From positions 1-11,419 of the forward strand of contig JAJQCI010000148.1 of assembly GCA_021202835.1 (NCBI GenBank): a stretch of DNA of 11,419 nucleotides, given 5' to 3'. The DNA is from Clostridiales bacterium (GTDB lineage Bacteria > Bacillota > Clostridia > Lachnospirales > CAG-274). The position numbers and the translations under genes were made by a program. Shown in pieces: positions 1 through 6,055 of the stretch. The notes below the pieces were generated by a model that worked only from the letters and a program-made list of their open reading frames with translations, was not told the origin of the DNA and did not search any database. The stretch's first letter is position 1; every line of letters starts with the position of its first letter.

Positions 1-1253
1 GTTTTCAAGCCCATAACCATAGGAAGAAAAACAACCAAAGGGCACACAATTACAACCTTTCGCAGGACTGAGAAAAACACGGCTCTTTTGGCTTTGCCCA
101 GGCTTATAAAGGCCGACTGCCCCACAAACTGAAGACTCATAAAAATAAAGCCCACAAAATAAAGTCTTACGGCACGAATTCCCACAGAAAGCGTCTCGGC
201 ATCATCGGAAAAAATTCTTATAAAGGCAGAGGGCAAAAGCATAATGACAAGCCAAAACACTGCGGTATATAAAATTCCGCAAACCGAAATAAATCTGATG
301 CCCTCTTTAACACGGTGATATTCCCCTGCTCCGTAGTTAAAACCCAAAACAGGCTGGGCGCCGTTTGTCAGGCCTATAACCGGAAGAGAGACTATCTCTC
401 TTAATGAATTTACTATGGTCATAATTCCCACATAAACATCTCCGCCGTAATTCCCGAGGGTTACGTTGCATATAATCTGAACAAGACAGTTTGTGGCCTG
501 CTGCATAAAGCCCGTTATTCCCAGGCCGATTATTTTTGCTGCTGTGTGCAGATTTATCTTCATATAAGAAAGCTCCGGGCGAATAATAGCGCTTTTGCCT
601 GTGAGAAATTTTATAACCCATACCGCCGATATTCCCTGACTTATAACGGTGGCAAAAGCGGCTCCTCTTACGCCCAAGCCTGCGGCAAAAATAAAAACAG
701 GGTCCAAAATAAGATTTATCACGGCGCCTATTACCGTTGTCATCATAGCCGTTTTGGGAAAGCCCTCTGCGTTTATAAAGCCGTTCATACCGGCGGAAAT
801 CATACTGAAAAGAGTGCCGAAAAGATATATTTTCAAATAGCTTTCAGCATAGGGAAAGGCTGCGTCACTTGCGCCGAACAGATAAAGCACGGGCTTTCTG
901 AAATAATAACAAATAAAAAATATAGACGCCGATGACAATATAATCATAGCAAGAACATTTCCCATAATCAGCTTTGCCTCTTCTTCGTCTTTTCTGCCTC
1001 TTGCCACTGAAAAAAGAGGTGTACCCCCTGTGTTAAACAGGCTTGCAAAGGCAAGAATAAAGGTTACAAAGGGAAACGTAAGCCCCACGCCCGTAAGGGC
1101 AAGGTGACCCGTACCGGGCATATGGCCTATATATATTCGGTCCGCTATGTTATATAAAAGCTGAACCATTTGAGCTGCCGTCATGGGCAGCGCCTGTGAT
1201 AATATTATTTTCCATAAAGACCCTTTTGAAAAGTCATGCCTGTTTTCTGCCAT
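1..1253 (-). CDS. MATE-family multidrug/cation efflux transporter (C-terminus cut by window edge)
   Basis: Reading leftward from ATG at 1253-1251, one frame stays open to the window edge (417 codons). The product begins MAENRHDFSKGSLWKI and contains the MATE-type N-terminal signature LLYNIADRIYIGHM. It is hydrophobic throughout, with a mid-protein block NLILDPVFIFAAGLGVRGAA and a second-half block PVIGLTNGAQPVLGFNYGAG, both typical of the two six-helix bundles of MATE exporters. Family members use Na+ or H+ gradients to expel organic cations or drugs at the inner membrane; the substrate here cannot be told. MATE proteins usually run about 440-460 residues, so roughly 30-45 C-terminal residues lie outside. 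The start is fixed by an in-frame TAA two codons upstream; an AGGAAAG lies about 13 nt before it, a rather long spacing. It is transcribed divergently from alaS from its own promoter. Family confidence is high. Confidence 0.9.
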   Translation of the reverse strand, partial: MAENRHDFSKGSLWKIILSQALPMTAAQMVQLLYNIADRIYIGHMPGTGHLALTGVGLTFPFVTFILAFASLFNTGGTPLFSVARGRKDEEEAKLIMGNVLAMIILSSASIFFICYYFRKPVLYLFGASDAAFPYAESYLKIYLFGTLFSMISAGMNGFINAEGFPKTAMMTTVIGAVINLILDPVFIFAAGLGVRGAAFATVISQGISAVWVIKFLTGKSAIIRPELSYMKINLHTAAKIIGLGITGFMQQATNCLVQIICNVTLGNYGGDVYVGIMTIVNSLREIVSLPVIGLTNGAQPVLGFNYGAGEYHRVKEGIRFISVCGILYTAVFWLVIMLLPSAFIRIFSDDAETLSVGIRAVRLYFVGFIFMSLQFVGQSAFISLGKAKRAVFFSVLRKVVIVCPLVVFLPMVMGLK

Positions 1254-1312
1254 ATATTAATTCTCGCTTTCCTAAAAATACATTCCCGGCTTTTTCTTCG
1301 GCCTGCGGCTTA

Positions 1313-1341
1313 ATTATATATCTTTTTCGCCTAAATATCAA
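1313..1341 (-). promoter_or_regulatory. Putative sigma-A promoter of the MATE gene
   Basis: On the minus strand a TTGATA -35 box (plus 1336-1341) is followed by a 17-nt spacer and a perfect TATAAT -10 box (plus 1313-1318). Transcription would begin near 1306 and give a leader of about 53 nt. It points away from the alaS promoter, so the 51 bases between the two -35 boxes form a shared control region. Confidence 0.7.
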
Positions 1342-1360
1342 TCAAAATAATCATTCTCAA

Positions 1361-1395
1361 AGCAACAGTTCAGCTGCAAATGTATAAAACTGTTG
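1361..1395. repeat. Inverted repeat in the divergent promoter region; copy A of a dispersed intergenic repeat
   Basis: CAACAGTT (1363-1370) and AACTGTTG (1388-1395) are perfect 8-bp inverted arms with 17 nt between. The right arm overlaps the alaS -35 box (1393-1398). The left part (1361-1374, AGCAACAGTTCAGC) matches a motif found in three other intergenic places in this window. It could be an operator for one or both divergent genes, or simply a worn copy of a palindromic repeat family. Confidence 0.65.
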
Positions 1396-1421
1396 ACAAT
1401 ATAAACAAAAAATCTTATAAT
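1393..1421 (+). promoter_or_regulatory. Consensus sigma-A promoter of alaS
   Basis: TTGACA (1393-1398), a 17-nt spacer, and TATAAT (1416-1421): both hexamers are perfect. The start of transcription would be near 1428, leaving a leader of about 78 nt. That is too short for a T-box, and no T-box motif is present, although aminoacyl-tRNA synthetase genes in Firmicutes often carry one. Confidence 0.88.
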
Positions 1422-1505
1422 TTAGTATATTGAGATTGACAGAGCCCGAAAATATGCAAGGGTTCCCTTATTATAAACAGTTTATTATACGGAGGTTTAA
1501 CGGTA

Positions 1506-4145
1506 ATGGAGTATATGGGAGTAAATGAGTTAAGAGAAAAATTTTTGAGCTTTTTTGAAAGCAAGGAACACTTAAGGCTTGCCAGCGCCTCCTTGGTTCC
1601 TCATAATGACAAGTCTCTTCTTCTTATAAATTCGGGAATGGCCCCCTTGAAGCCCTACTTTACGGGTCAGCAGATTCCCCCCAGAAAAAGAGTAACAACC
1701 TGTCAAAAATGTATAAGGACAGGAGATATCGAAAACGTAGGAAAAACAGCACGCCACGGCACTTTTTTCGAGATGCTGGGCAATTTCTCCTTCGGCGATT
1801 ATTTTAAAGAGGAAGCCATTCCCTGGGCATGGGAATTTTTTACAGAAGTTTTAAAGCTGCCCGAAGACAGGCTCTATGTTTCCGTTTTCGAAGACGATGA
1901 CGAAGCCTATGAAATTTGGAACAAAAAGGTAGGTATTCCCGAAGAAAAGATTTTCAGAATGGGTAGAGATGACAACTTCTGGGAACACGGCGTAGGCCCC
2001 TGCGGCCCCTGTTCGGAAATTTATTATGACAAGGGCGAGGAATACGGCTGCGGAAAGCCCGGCTGTACTGTAGGCTGTGACTGCGACAGATATATGGAAA
2101 TTTGGAATCTTGTGTTCACTCAGTTTGACAAGCAGGAGGACGGCTCTTATCCACGTCTTGAACACCCCAACATCGACACGGGTATGGGGCTTGAAAGAAT
2201 AGCCACAGTTATGCAGAATGTTGAGTCTATTTTTGACGTTGACACTGTTAAGGCCATAAGAGACGCTGTCTGCGCCATAGCAGGAAAGAAATATCATGAA
2301 AATCACGAGGACGACGTTTCTATAAGAGTTATTACCGACCATGTCCGCTCTATGACATTTATGACAGCTGACGGCGTTCTTCCTTCAAACAACGGCAGAG
2401 GCTACGTCTTAAGACGTCTTTTAAGACGTGCAGCTCGTCACGGCAAGCTTCTGGGCATTGACAGAACCTTCCTTACTGAGCTTTCACAGGTTGTTATAGA
2501 CAATTCGGGAGACGCTTATCCCGAGCTCAGAGAAAAACAGGCTACGATTCAGAAAATAATTTCTACAGAAGAAGAAAACTTCTATAAAACACTTGACAAG
2601 GGCCTTGAAAAGCTTAACGAATATATGGGCTTCATCAAAAAAGACTCTCAGGTTCTCGACGGCAGATATATTTTCAAGCTTTACGATACCTATGGCTTCC
2701 CTACCGACTTAACGGAGGATATTTTGACGGAACACGGCTTCAAGGCCGACCTTGAGGGCTTTATAGCCGAAATGGATCTCCAGAAAAAGAAGGCAAGAGA
2801 CGCAAGAGAAACAGACACATATATGGGTGTCGAGGAAACTGTTTTCAATCAGCTTGACCCGGCTCTTGCTACGGAATTTACGGGATATACAAGCCTTGTT
2901 TCTACAGACAGCGTTATTACCGCTCTTGTGGCCGAGGACGAAATAGCCGAAGGGGCTTCGGCAGGGGCAAACGTTACCCTTCTTCTTGACAAAACCCCCT
3001 TCTATGCTGAAATGGGCGGCCAGATAGGCGACACGGGAATTATAAAAACCGACAGCGCTCTTGTTGAAATACACGACACAACAAAGTTCGGCGGAAACAA
3101 GTTTCTCCATGCAGGCGTTGTTAAAAGCGGCGAAATAAAAGTAGGCGACAGGGTTACCGCACAGGTAGACGAAAATAGACGTATCGCCATAGCAAGAAAC
3201 CACACGGCAACTCACATTCTTCAAAAGGCCTTAAGAGAGGTTTTGGGCGATCACGTTGAACAGGCCGGCTCTTATGTAAGCGACGAAAGACTTCGTTTTG
3301 ACTTCACTCATTTTGAGTCTATTTCATATAAAGACTTAAGAAAGGTTGAAGAAATAGTAAATGACAAAATTCTTTCAGACCTGCCTGTTACCTGTGAGGA
3401 AATGGATATTGAAGACGCCAAGAAGCTGGGAGCAATGGCTCTTTTCGGCGAAAAATACGGCAAAACGGTTAGGGTTGTTTCCGTAGGAGACTATTCTATA
3501 GAGTTCTGCGGCGGTACTCACCTTAAAAATTCAGCTGCCGCCGGAGCCTTCAAGATTCTCTCCGAAAGCGGAATCGCAGCCGGTGTAAGGCGTATAGAGG
3601 CTACAACAGGCTATAATACTCTCAGATTCTACAACACAAGAGATAAAATTCAGGAGCAGATAAGCGGAGCCCTTAAAACAAACGACGCTAATATGATGGC
3701 CAGAATCACAGATGTTTTAGACGAAAACAAACATCTCAAAAAGGAGCTCGAAGCCCTTAAAGCAAGCCTTTCAAAGGGCAAGGTTGACGATATAGAAAAG
3801 GGTAAGGAAATTATCGGCGGCATAGCCGTAATCTGCGGCAGGCTCGAAAACGCCGATATGAACACTCTCCGAAACGCAAGTGACAAACTTAAAGACAAAA
3901 ACCCCGACTGCGTTGTTATTTTAGGCGGCACGTCAGGTGAAAAGGTAAGCTTTGTTGTTTCCTGCAGCAATACAGCCGTTAAAGCAGGCGTAAAAGCAGG
4001 CGACATTGTTAAAACGGCAGCCGTTATCTGCGGCGGAGGCGGCGGCGGACGCCCCAACATGGCACAGGCCGGCGGCAAAGACCCCTCAAAAACAGACGAA
4101 GCTCTTAAAGCCGCAAAAGACAAGGTAAAGGAAATATTGGGATAA
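1506..4145 (+). CDS. alaS: Alanine--tRNA ligase (AlaRS)
   Basis: Cytoplasmic class II synthetase that charges tRNA-Ala and clears mischarged Ser/Gly-tRNA-Ala. The 879 residues match the full family length. The catalytic domain shows motif 2 (TFFEMLGNFSFGDYF, 86-100) and motif 3 (GMGLER, 226-231). The editing domain carries the zinc-site pair HTATH (H566, H570) and CGGTH (C668, H672). The C-Ala domain has the glycine run at 843-848 followed by RPNMAQAGG. An extra Cys-rich stretch at 182-193 (C182, C187, C191, C193) follows GPCGPCSE; I associate this with clostridial AlaRS. The ATG at 1506 is preferred over ATG 1515 because GGAGG (1491-1495) lies 10 nt before it. The gene stands alone between a divergent transporter and a convergent unit, with its own promoter and terminator. 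No frameshift or missing catalytic motif was found. Confidence 0.98.
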   Translation: MEYMGVNELREKFLSFFESKEHLRLASASLVPHNDKSLLLINSGMAPLKPYFTGQQIPPRKRVTTCQKCIRTGDIENVGKTARHGTFFEMLGNFSFGDYFKEEAIPWAWEFFTEVLKLPEDRLYVSVFEDDDEAYEIWNKKVGIPEEKIFRMGRDDNFWEHGVGPCGPCSEIYYDKGEEYGCGKPGCTVGCDCDRYMEIWNLVFTQFDKQEDGSYPRLEHPNIDTGMGLERIATVMQNVESIFDVDTVKAIRDAVCAIAGKKYHENHEDDVSIRVITDHVRSMTFMTADGVLPSNNGRGYVLRRLLRRAARHGKLLGIDRTFLTELSQVVIDNSGDAYPELREKQATIQKIISTEEENFYKTLDKGLEKLNEYMGFIKKDSQVLDGRYIFKLYDTYGFPTDLTEDILTEHGFKADLEGFIAEMDLQKKKARDARETDTYMGVEETVFNQLDPALATEFTGYTSLVSTDSVITALVAEDEIAEGASAGANVTLLLDKTPFYAEMGGQIGDTGIIKTDSALVEIHDTTKFGGNKFLHAGVVKSGEIKVGDRVTAQVDENRRIAIARNHTATHILQKALREVLGDHVEQAGSYVSDERLRFDFTHFESISYKDLRKVEEIVNDKILSDLPVTCEEMDIEDAKKLGAMALFGEKYGKTVRVVSVGDYSIEFCGGTHLKNSAAAGAFKILSESGIAAGVRRIEATTGYNTLRFYNTRDKIQEQISGALKTNDANMMARITDVLDENKHLKKELEALKASLSKGKVDDIEKGKEIIGGIAVICGRLENADMNTLRNASDKLKDKNPDCVVILGGTSGEKVSFVVSCSNTAVKAGVKAGDIVKTAAVICGGGGGGRPNMAQAGGKDPSKTDEALKAAKDKVKEILG

Positions 4146-4158
4146 AATAATATAAAAA

Positions 4159-4192
4159 ACAGTAACATTTCAGCAGGGCACGGCCGAACTGT
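4159..4192. repeat. Copy B of the dispersed palindromic repeat, downstream of alaS
   Basis: Bases 4161-4174 (AGTAACATTTCAGC) differ at one position from copy C (5525-5538). The right half ends GGCACGGCCGAACTGT (4177-4192), close to the reverse complement of the left-arm sequence seen in copy C (CAGTTCAGCCGTGC). The unit can fold as a short hairpin: TTCAGC (4169-4174) pairs with GCCGAA (4183-4188) with one G-T wobble, and ACAGT/ACTGT form outer arms. It sits between the alaS stop and the terminator. Confidence 0.6.
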
Positions 4193-4194
4193 AA

Positions 4195-4230
4195 AAAACA
4201 CCGGGCATTCACCAACAAGCCCGGTGTTTT
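4195..4230. terminator. Bidirectional rho-independent terminator between alaS and csoR
   Basis: AAAACACCGGGC (4195-4206) and GCCCGGTGTTTT (4219-4230) form a perfect 12-bp stem with a 12-nt loop. The stem base is A/T-rich, so an RNA read from either side ends the hairpin in U residues. It begins about 50 nt after the alaS stop and lies 6 nt beyond the stop of the convergent repressor gene, so it serves both transcripts. Confidence 0.92.
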
Positions 4231-4236
4231 AATTTC

Positions 4237-4509
4237 TTATATGTTTGCAAATCTTTCAACCGCTCTGCTGAAAGAAGCTACCGTTTTGTCGGCGTCTCCG
4301 CTTTCCAAGCCGTCTCTTACACAGCGGTTTATATGCCCCTCCAAAACAATCTGCCCTGCTTTGTGAAGGGCTGATTTCGCCGCATGTATCTGTGACAGAA
4401 TATCCTCACATGCCGCTTCTTCTTCTATCATTTTATCTATAACCTGAACCTGGCCTATTAATTTTTTAAGCCTGCGGTGCAGATTTTCATAGTCTAAATA
4501 TTGCTGCAT
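4237..4509 (-). CDS. csoR: CsoR/RcnR-family metal-sensing repressor, copper-sensor type
   Basis: Small all-helical DNA-binding repressor of 90 residues (DUF156/CsoR-RcnR-FrmR family), which as an oligomer releases its operator when it binds its ligand. Cys34, His59 and Cys63 keep the C-x24-H-x3-C spacing of the Cu(I) triad in CsoR (C36/H61/C65 in the M. tuberculosis protein). The second Cys argues against the RcnR and FrmR types, and the His argues against the persulfide sensor CstR. The helix 1 start LHRRLKKLIGQVQVIDKMIE is typical. GGGAGG (plus 4518-4523) lies 8 nt before the ATG. The gene follows the aldose epimerase gene by 32 nt and is probably cotranscribed with it. No copper ATPase or chaperone gene is next to it, so its target is not evident from context. 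Family call is firm; copper specificity is inferred from the triad. Confidence 0.88.
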   Translation of the reverse strand: MQQYLDYENLHRRLKKLIGQVQVIDKMIEEEAACEDILSQIHAAKSALHKAGQIVLEGHINRCVRDGLESGDADKTVASFSRAVERFANI

Positions 4510-4541
4510 AGCCTAAGCCTCCCTTAGCTTTTGAGATAAGT

Positions 4542-5411
4542 TTAAGCTGTTTCTATGGTAAACTCGGCAAAAAAGCTTTCTCCGGCTTCAAGGCTTCTTT
4601 CTCCGTATTTATCCTTTAATTCACCTTCAAAGCCCTCATTGTCACATCTGCCGATCCAAGGCTCAAGACATACATATGGGGCGCCTGCCTTCGGCTTTGA
4701 CCAAAGCCCGAAGGAGTCAAACCCTTTGCAGCTGACGGTTATGTAGGGAGTCATATCGGGATAGAGTATGCTTGCTTTTTCAACCTGTCCCCTGTCGAAA
4801 ATAAGAGCGTCGTTGTCGAAAAGACTTTCTTCCAGTCTTATAAGGCCGTCGGTTTCCTTTTCGTCTTTATACATAACAGAGCCGCTTTCACCGTCAATCA
4901 ACACATATTTAAGCTTTCCCTCGCCCAATTTGGCAAAATAATCTCTCTTTTCCGTGCCGGGCAGAACGGGGCAGTTAAAGGCCGGGTGAGCCCCTATGGA
5001 AAAATACATGGTTTCGGCCCCCGTATTTTTAACCTCATAACCAACAGTGAGACATCTCCCCTCTAAGCTGTGGGTAATTGTAAGCTCAAAATCAAAGGGA
5101 TAAACCTTTTTTGTGTTTTCGTCAGATTTAAGCCTGTGGGAAAGGCTTTTTCCGTCACTGCCCAGATATTCGAATTCCATATCCCTTGCAAAACCGTGCT
5201 GGCCCATAGGATATTTAATTCCCTTGTGGGTGTAAAAGCCGCCGTTTACCTTCCCCACAAAGGGAAAAAGAACCGGCGCATGTCTTGCCCAGTAGGCCGG
5301 GTCTGCGCCCCACAAAACCTGCCGGTTATTCTCCTTGTCGAATATTCCCGAAAGCTCCGCCCCGAAATCGGCTGTTTCAACCTTCAAAAAGTCGTTTTCC
5401 AATATTCTCAT
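4542..5411 (-). CDS. Aldose 1-epimerase family protein (LacX-like galactose mutarotase fold)
   Basis: Predicted to interconvert alpha and beta anomers of an aldose, or to act on a related sugar or sugar phosphate, in the cytoplasm. There is no signal peptide. The 289 residues fit the LacX-like subfamily, whose N-terminal pattern is visible as VLWGADPAYWARHAPVLFPFVG. Candidate catalytic residues are H72 in GQHGFARD, H142 in IGAHPAF, and E250 in CLEPWIG, matching the His/His/Glu arrangement of mutarotases. The start at 5411 is chosen because GGAGGG (plus 5419-5424) lies 7 nt before it. The frame is open a further 25 codons upstream to an ATG at 5486, but that stretch contains the likely promoter. 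First gene of a two-gene unit with the CsoR-type repressor. The true substrate is unknown; LacX-like proteins are often only generically annotated. Confidence 0.88.
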   Translation of the reverse strand: MRILENDFLKVETADFGAELSGIFDKENNRQVLWGADPAYWARHAPVLFPFVGKVNGGFYTHKGIKYPMGQHGFARDMEFEYLGSDGKSLSHRLKSDENTKKVYPFDFELTITHSLEGRCLTVGYEVKNTGAETMYFSIGAHPAFNCPVLPGTEKRDYFAKLGEGKLKYVLIDGESGSVMYKDEKETDGLIRLEESLFDNDALIFDRGQVEKASILYPDMTPYITVSCKGFDSFGLWSKPKAGAPYVCLEPWIGRCDNEGFEGELKDKYGERSLEAGESFFAEFTIETA

Positions 5412-5456
5412 TAAAAATCCCTCCACTTGCAGAAAAACACTTATATCTATATCACA

Positions 5457-5485
5457 ATTATAATAGGTTTTAAGAAAAATTTCCA
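5457..5485 (-). promoter_or_regulatory. Putative promoter of the epimerase-csoR unit
   Basis: On the minus strand TGGAAA (plus 5480-5485, four of six consensus bases) is followed by a 17-nt spacer and a perfect TATAAT (plus 5457-5462). Transcription would begin near 5450, about 40 nt before the start codon at 5411. No clear GC-rich CsoR operator was seen here, so self-regulation by the repressor is not supported. Confidence 0.6.
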
Positions 5486-5524
5486 CAGGTTTTTAATAAA
5501 TTTTTTAATCAAATTTTAAAAAAA

Positions 5525-5543
5525 AGTAACAGTTCAGCCGTGC
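5525..5543 (+). repeat. Copy C (half-site) of the dispersed intergenic repeat
   Basis: AGTAACAGTTCAGCCGTGC is the clearest left arm of the family. No matching right arm lies nearby; only a bare AACTGT occurs at 5595-5600. It sits between the divergent epimerase and trp promoters and may be a decayed element. Confidence 0.55.
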
Positions 5544-5579
5544 ATTTCACAAATTTCATACCGAAAATAAAAAAAGGAC

Positions 5580-5608
5580 TTTACAAGGGAAAAAAACTGT
5601 GGTATAAT
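5580..5608 (+). promoter_or_regulatory. Promoter of the trp operon
   Basis: TTTACA (5580-5585), a 17-nt spacer, and a perfect TATAAT (5603-5608). Transcription would start near 5615, giving a leader of about 440 nt before trpE. The position, just ahead of the T-box stem I, fits well. Confidence 0.85.
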
Positions 5609-5614
5609 GCTTCT

Positions 5615-5902
5615 AAAGTTAAAGAATGATTTAAAATCGTTGATTAAGGGTAGTAGCCTTTAACAATCTTTTCAGAGAGTTCTGCAGAGGTGTGAGCGGA
5701 GCATGGGAGTTTTAGGTGAATGGGCTTATGAGATTTTGGGCGAAAGGAAATTTTTTCTTATTAGCTTTAAACGTGTCCTCACGTTACAGAGGCAGGGTAT
5801 GGTTGTATCCGGGTTGTTTTGCTTATGGTGCATTTGCATTGGGTGGCATAGCAGAGGTTAGTGTAACATTCTGTCCCAATTGTGGGGATAGGGTGTTTTT
5901 TT
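5615..5902 (+). promoter_or_regulatory. Tryptophan T-box riboswitch (tRNA-Trp-sensing leader)
   Basis: Stem I has a closing helix AAAAUC/GAUUUU (5633-5638 with 5732-5737), the loop-E pair AGUA (5652-5655) and GAA (5718-5720), and the specifier codon UGG (Trp, 5721-5723) right after GAA. Its distal arm starts at CAGAGAG (5673-5679), with GUUCUGC/GCGGAGC closing a loop that holds GGUGUGA. A 6-bp hairpin AACGTG-TCCT-CACGTT (5770-5785) and another (5795-5810) follow. The antiterminator is AUUGGG/CCCAAU (5838-5843 with 5875-5880), a 7-nt bulge UGGCAUA (5844-5850), then GCAGA/UCUGU (5851-5855 with 5870-5874). UGGC can pair with GCCA, the 3' end expected of tRNA-Trp. Uncharged tRNA-Trp should stabilise the antiterminator and allow trp transcription. 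The bulge ends AUA rather than the usual ACC. Confidence 0.9.
5871..5902 (+). terminator. Regulated terminator of the trp T-box
   Basis: CUGUCCC (5871-5877) pairs with GGGAUAG (5885-5891) around a 7-nt loop, and a run of seven T follows (5896-5902). Its 5' arm is the 3' side of the antiterminator, so the two structures exclude each other, as T-box attenuation requires. Confidence 0.85.
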
Positions 5903-5908
5903 ATTTAC

Positions 5909-6014
5909 TGCAACAGTCCAGCCGCCTTAAACGGCGCCGGATGCGGAACAGACGCTTTGCGAGTGTTTGGCGTGACCCTAGTGCCGGGAGGCACGGCGGC
6001 AATGCTGCGAATTG
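5909..6014 (+). other. GC-rich foldable module between the T-box terminator and trpE (repeat copy D at its left end)
   Basis: The module begins with TGCAACAGTCCAGCCGCC, like the left arm of the dispersed repeat, and ends with GGCACGGCGGCAATGCTG (5990-6007), like its right arm. GCCGCC (5921-5926) pairs with GGCGGC (5995-6000); a 4x4 internal loop and CAG/CTG (5914-5916 with 6005-6007) extend the helix outward. Inside are GTGCC-GGGA-GGCAC (5981-5994, a GNRA-type loop) and CAGACGC/GAGTGTTTG (5949-5969, with wobbles). It is visibly richer in GC than the flanks and needs no T-box role. It may be an inserted repeat element, a second regulatory fold, or both. No known riboswitch class was recognised. 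Confidence 0.5.
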
Positions 6015-6055
6015 AGGAAGATTTTTCAAAAAAGTGTTATAATAGGAGGCGGAAT

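Noticed and set aside
1461..1485. Weak dyads in the alaS leader (AAGG/CCTT around 1458-1469; ATAAAC-A-GTTTAT at 1473-1485) as a riboswitch or operator.
   Set aside because: Stems are only 4-6 bp with loops too small or AT-only, and there is no terminator or conserved motif in the 78-nt leader.
2031..2087. Cys-rich segment of AlaRS (residues 182-193) as a novel metal-binding insertion.
   Set aside because: From memory this CGKPGC-type insert is common in clostridial AlaRS sequences, so it is a lineage trait and not a new feature.
3650..4201. 183-codon open frame antisense to the end of alaS, with several other long antisense frames inside alaS.
   Set aside because: No ribosome-binding site, low-complexity Ser/Pro/Phe-rich product, and fully within a well-conserved gene on the other strand; it is a codon-bias shadow.
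5941..6015. Short 24-codon frame with one Trp codon, considered as a trp attenuation leader peptide.
   Set aside because: There is a single Trp codon, no Shine-Dalgarno, and no terminator downstream. Control by the T-box already explains the leader.
6012..6043. TATAAT at 6038-6043 as a promoter just before trpE.
   Set aside because: No -35 box lies at 16-18 nt, and transcription would start about 6 nt before the ATG, losing the ribosome-binding site.
5882..6055. Open reading frame continuing 58 codons upstream of trpE in the same frame, as an N-terminal extension or fused leader peptide.
   Set aside because: It begins inside the T-box terminator, has no ribosome-binding site, shows no similarity I recognise to TrpE N-termini, and the ATG at 6056 has an ideal Shine-Dalgarno. 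The open frame is probably a by-product of high GC and few stops.
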